A stretch of DNA of 64,000 nucleotides from an uncultured Bacteroidia bacterium (GTDB lineage: Bacteria > Bacteroidota > Bacteroidia > Bacteroidales > UBA932): positions 43,570 to 107,569 of the forward strand of contig CACYWN010000009.1 in NCBI GenBank assembly GCA_902778105.1, in the 5' to 3' direction. The notes under the pieces were generated by a model. The model was given only the letters and a program-made list of their open reading frames with translations. It was not told where the DNA came from and searched no databases. The translations under genes were made by a program, and so were the position numbers. Shown here piece after piece: positions 60,925 to 64,000 of the stretch; the stretch's first letter is position 1, and each line of letters begins with the position of its first letter.

Positions 60925-63900
60925 TTACAGAGACAAAATGTAATTCCCTGTTCCGAAAGTATACTGCACGCCCTGTGAGAAATCGGAAGAAATTACAACC
61001 GGAACAGATATTGTCTTGAATTGGAAGAAGGCATTCGTTTCAGAAAGGTTATAATTGAATGCGTTGTAGATGTCCCAATTATAACTGCTTCCGGTATTGT
61101 CCCAGTTGTCATACCACTTCCTGCCGCGCAGATAGAGGGAGAGCTTGTTCGTATTCCTCAGTGAGGCATCGTCATCGTAGAAAACTTCATTCCCGAATTT
61201 TTCCAGATTCTCTCCCAGATCCAGCGTCGTCAGGCCGCGCGTATAAGCAAAGGCCTTATCGCCAATGATTTCAACGGCAGGAAGATTCAAGGTCGCCAAC
61301 TTCGTACATTTATAGAAAGCATTCGCCTGAACAAGGGTCGCTTTCGAAGCGATGACGGTCGTCAGTTTATTATCGTTAAGGAAGCAATTCGTGCTTAACG
61401 CCGTTGCCTTCGGAACCTCTATACGCCAAAGATTCGGACAATTCGCAAAAGCGGACGCACCTATCTGCTGAGCTTGCCCAGCTTCCACCCGTTCAACACC
61501 CGAATTAGCAAAAGCACTGGTCCCGATACTTGTCACATTACCGATATAGACATAGTCCCCCAATGTCGGAGAGTTGACTTTTTTCAGAGCCGGACAATTA
61601 TAGAACGCATTCTGACCGATGGAAGTCAAGTCATAAAGGAGGACATTGACGCGCTCCAATGATAAGCAATTGTTGAAAGCATACTCCGGAATAGAGGTGA
61701 CACGACCCAACGTAACGGATTTGATGGACGAGCATCCATCAAAAGCCTGCGGGAAAACATAGGTCACCCCCGGAAGATTGACACTTTCGCTGGTCGTATT
61801 GGCCCGGCTGTCGATCCGCTTCAGTTTCGGACAATTCGCAAAGGCAGCAATATCGACATCCTCGATGCAGTTGACGGCATTGGCGCTGTTTGCAGCATCC
61901 GTAATCCAGACACTCTCCAGATTCTCGCAGCCCGAGAATGAATAATTCGGGAAGCAGGTAATCTGGCCCAAAACGATAGTCCCCAGCTTTTTGCAGGAGT
62001 TGAAGGCGCTCGTTCCGAGCGTCGTGACATTTCCCAGATTGAGCACGCCGGTCGTAGTCCCTGCATCCATCTTCTCACACCCCTGGAAAGCCGCTGTACC
62101 GATGGACGTCAGGAACATCTCGGGTGCAACGACAGGGAATCTCAGCAATGAACCGCAACCGCTGAAAGCGCGGTCCCCGATCCGGGTCACGCCGTTGCCG
62201 ATGGAGATGTAGTCCAGATTGTTATTCCCCATGAAAGCTTCCGCCGGTATGGACTGGACCGGCTGGTCGAACTTCCAGATGGCAACATACGAGTAGTCCT
62301 CCTCCGGGAAAGGGATACACGGTAACGGCGTGCCGAAATTGCTCGTGTAGAATACGAAGCCGTTGTACTCCGTGTCCACGTGGGCAGGCAGGTCATCCGA
62401 ACCGAAATCCAGCGAAGTGGACAATCCGGGGACGGTCGCCGTATTTACATGGAACCAAATCTCATCCGAATCCTGATACGGCAGGACCCGTTTGTTTAAC
62501 AGGTAAGCGCTCCAGGGATTGCCATCGAGTTTATCGTCCAGCGTCGCCGTACCGGTGATCTGGAGCGGATACGTTTCCGTATCTCCGAAAGCATTCTGCC
62601 CAAGGACAGGAAGCACGTCTCCGGAAAAGAGAATACCGTTGTCGCTGCTGGTAAATGTAAAGCCATCGAAAGCGAACTGCCCGATATAATTCACGTTTTC
62701 CGGCACGAAGAACGAGCCGTATTCTGTCTGCGTATAATTACAGAAAGCCAAATCCTCAATTCTTTTCAGGGAAGCGGCAATGAGTTCCAGTTTACCGGAC
62801 TTTCCTCTGCAGAATGCTTCCATTCCGATTGTCTCAACGCCATCCGGGATCCGGCAAAGCTCATTTTCAAAACCGCCGATGGCTCCGCTGAACAGGAACT
62901 TCCCATCGGCGGAAAGCAAGAACTTATGGTCTTCGGAAATCCTGTAATAAGTGTTTCCGCTGCCATAGAACCCGGTAAGGCTGATGCAGCCCGCAAATGG
63001 ATTGAAAGCATGTTCATTGACAACATTATTGCTATTATCGATCCCGACACCGATTCCTGTCAGCGATCCGGGCAAGGTAACCGTCTGCAAAGACTCGCAG
63101 TTCTTGAACGCCTCGCTACCCAGGTAACGAAGGCCCTCCGGCAAATTTATGTCAGTAAGTGCCTCGCATGCCTCGAATGCATTGTTCCTGATTATTTGCG
63201 TTGATGTCTCCAGCCGAACGGAGGTAAGGTTGCTGCATCCGGAAAAGGCGGATTCACCTATTACCTGCACGTAATCAGGAAGGACAACCGTTTTCAGCGT
63301 AGTCGCTCCTGCGAATGTCTGAGCCTTGATATCACTGACCGTAGCGGGGCTTCCGGCCGACGATTTGAAACGGATGATTCCCTTCCCATCGCTGTAGGAA
63401 TTCTCGATTGTCCACGCAGAAGGGTAGCCCTTGGCAATGAAATCGATATCGACCGGCTGCCCATTCGTCGTCGTGTACCAGATTTCGTTGGAAGGAACCG
63501 CGACGTGGTACGGGAATACATAATAGCAGTCCAACCCGGTCGGGAATTCACCGCCTGCCTGCTGGCAAGCCTCGGCAAATTCCAGATAAGTCATCCCGTA
63601 GCAGAAATAGAGCCGACTGTCAACAGCTTCGGTGGCTTCTACGGGGATGGTCGTTTGCCAAGTCTCTCCCACCTGCACCCACTCGGGCGCCCACTCCCCG
63701 GGAAGACGGAGCCCTTTGATCAGGCCCGCATCCGAGCCGGATAAAGACTCGCCCCAGAGGAAGAACTTGGCCGGATCGAAGGTATAATAATCATCGCCCG
63801 AGACCGTGACCTTGATTTCCCGTTCTTCACCCAGGGCAAACATCCCGGATGCAGGATCTGTCACGATCATGGACGGGCCGGGCCGGGCAGTCCATTCCTG

Positions 63901-64000
63901 GACCTGAACCGAGCCCACGGATTTCTGCTTGTTCCGCTCAAAGACCTTTGCGCCCGACGTGCTGAACACACCTCGCTGCGTCGATGTCAGATACGTCACC
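60925..64000 (-). CDS. Large BspA-type leucine-rich-repeat surface protein (5' end outside window)
   Basis: At least 1024 residues; the frame is open to the window edge, so the true start and signal are missing. The first about 200 residues are beta-rich (GEEREIKVTVSGDDYYTFDP, ETWQTTIPVEATEAVDS). Then come many BspA/TpLRR units such as VIGESAFSGCSNLTSVRLE, YLGSEAFKNCESLQTVTLP, RIGDRAFSGCGSLLRFP and IGTSAFANSGVERVEAG, running nearly to the end. Such proteins are surface adhesins in Bacteroidales. GC is visibly lower than in the neighbouring ahcY, suggesting separate ancestry. Terminator at 60861. Confidence 0.85.
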   Translation of the reverse strand, partial: VTYLTSTQRGVFSTSGAKVFERNKQKSVGSVQVQEWTARPGPSMIVTDPASGMFALGEEREIKVTVSGDDYYTFDPAKFFLWGESLSGSDAGLIKGLRLPGEWAPEWVQVGETWQTTIPVEATEAVDSRLYFCYGMTYLEFAEACQQAGGEFPTGLDCYYVFPYHVAVPSNEIWYTTTNGQPVDIDFIAKGYPSAWTIENSYSDGKGIIRFKSSAGSPATVSDIKAQTFAGATTLKTVVLPDYVQVIGESAFSGCSNLTSVRLETSTQIIRNNAFEACEALTDINLPEGLRYLGSEAFKNCESLQTVTLPGSLTGIGVGIDNSNNVVNEHAFNPFAGCISLTGFYGSGNTYYRISEDHKFLLSADGKFLFSGAIGGFENELCRIPDGVETIGMEAFCRGKSGKLELIAASLKRIEDLAFCNYTQTEYGSFFVPENVNYIGQFAFDGFTFTSSDNGILFSGDVLPVLGQNAFGDTETYPLQITGTATLDDKLDGNPWSAYLLNKRVLPYQDSDEIWFHVNTATVPGLSTSLDFGSDDLPAHVDTEYNGFVFYTSNFGTPLPCIPFPEEDYSYVAIWKFDQPVQSIPAEAFMGNNNLDYISIGNGVTRIGDRAFSGCGSLLRFPVVAPEMFLTSIGTAAFQGCEKMDAGTTTGVLNLGNVTTLGTSAFNSCKKLGTIVLGQITCFPNYSFSGCENLESVWITDAANSANAVNCIEDVDIAAFANCPKLKRIDSRANTTSESVNLPGVTYVFPQAFDGCSSIKSVTLGRVTSIPEYAFNNCLSLERVNVLLYDLTSIGQNAFYNCPALKKVNSPTLGDYVYIGNVTSIGTSAFANSGVERVEAGQAQQIGASAFANCPNLWRIEVPKATALSTNCFLNDNKLTTVIASKATLVQANAFYKCTKLATLNLPAVEIIGDKAFAYTRGLTTLDLGENLEKFGNEVFYDDDASLRNTNKLSLYLRGRKWYDNWDNTGSSYNWDIYNAFNYNLSETNAFFQFKTISVPVVISSDFSQGVQYTFGTGNYILSL

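Noticed and set aside
1-64000. CRISPR array, prophage, integrative element or intact IS
   Set aside because: No regularly spaced direct repeats, no phage structural genes, integrase or IS transposase with terminal repeats were found; the Y1-like gene is a solitary RAYT type.

Overview
The window is a GC-rich (roughly 58%) stretch of a Bacteroidales chromosome, probably from a gut or other host-associated member. The evidence is two SusC/SusD pairs, BspA-type leucine-rich-repeat surface proteins, a fimbrillin-like lipoprotein, DUF4492 ahead of cydAB, many TAnnTTTG (-7) promoters, and lipoprotein signals of the MKK...C type. The genus cannot be fixed from the sequence alone. No CRISPR array, rRNA, intact insertion sequence or phage was seen.

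Layout. 1-7397: a SusC/SusD/PKD-lipoprotein glycan-uptake operon (minus) behind a membrane regulator of DUF6377 type. 7410-10861: a sufB-pnuC-sufC-sufD iron-sulfur operon (minus) with a vitamin transporter embedded in it and a very short SufD. 10925-21084: surface and signalling genes: a DUF285/BspA lipoprotein, a secreted TonB-C-terminal protein, a 47-residue peptide gene, a fimbrillin/LRR lipoprotein, an FN3 lipoprotein, a putative HTH protein, a Hanks-type Ser/Thr kinase and an outer-membrane barrel. 21045-35091: a polysaccharide utilisation locus (minus), SusC-SusD-GH92-GH28-GH92/histidine-phosphatase fusion-GH89, whose enzyme genes overlap by 1-4 bases. 35199-40683: the shikimate operon aroB-aroDA(fusion)-aroC ending in a NagX/HGSNAT-like acetyltransferase. 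40767-40851: tRNA-Leu(CAA). 41327-46094: preA, a fimbrillin remnant, and uxuB-uxuA for hexuronate breakdown. 46215-47564: a GH29 fucosidase. 47567-50453: cydB, cydA and a DUF4492 gene. 50557-55616: nitroreductase, dtd, a Zn/Cd-type P-ATPase, a YhhN protein and two envelope proteins. 55819-60594: a REP-associated (Y1) transposase-like gene, comF, nhaA and ahcY. 60925-64000: a large BspA-type protein cut by the window edge.

Working together. The second PUL can import a glycan through SusC/D and trim it with alpha-mannosidases (GH92), a polygalacturonase-like enzyme (GH28), an alpha-N-acetylglucosaminidase (GH89) and a phosphatase domain covalently joined to one GH92. The adjacent NagX resembles the acetyltransferase that works with NAGLU in animal lysosomes. 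A hairpin-plus-T-tract between susD and the first enzyme gene probably lowers enzyme expression relative to SusC/D.

Most striking: (1) short dispersed-repeat-like sequences appear in frame inside three housekeeping genes (sufD, aroDA, comF); (2) the GH92-histidine phosphatase fusion; (3) a REP-associated transposase gene next to a bulged palindrome; (4) a nested inverted-repeat region upstream of ahcY that may be a structured RNA; (5) a tiny conserved-looking peptide gene ahead of a fimbrillin gene; (6) a metal P-ATPase whose His-rich start is in another frame.
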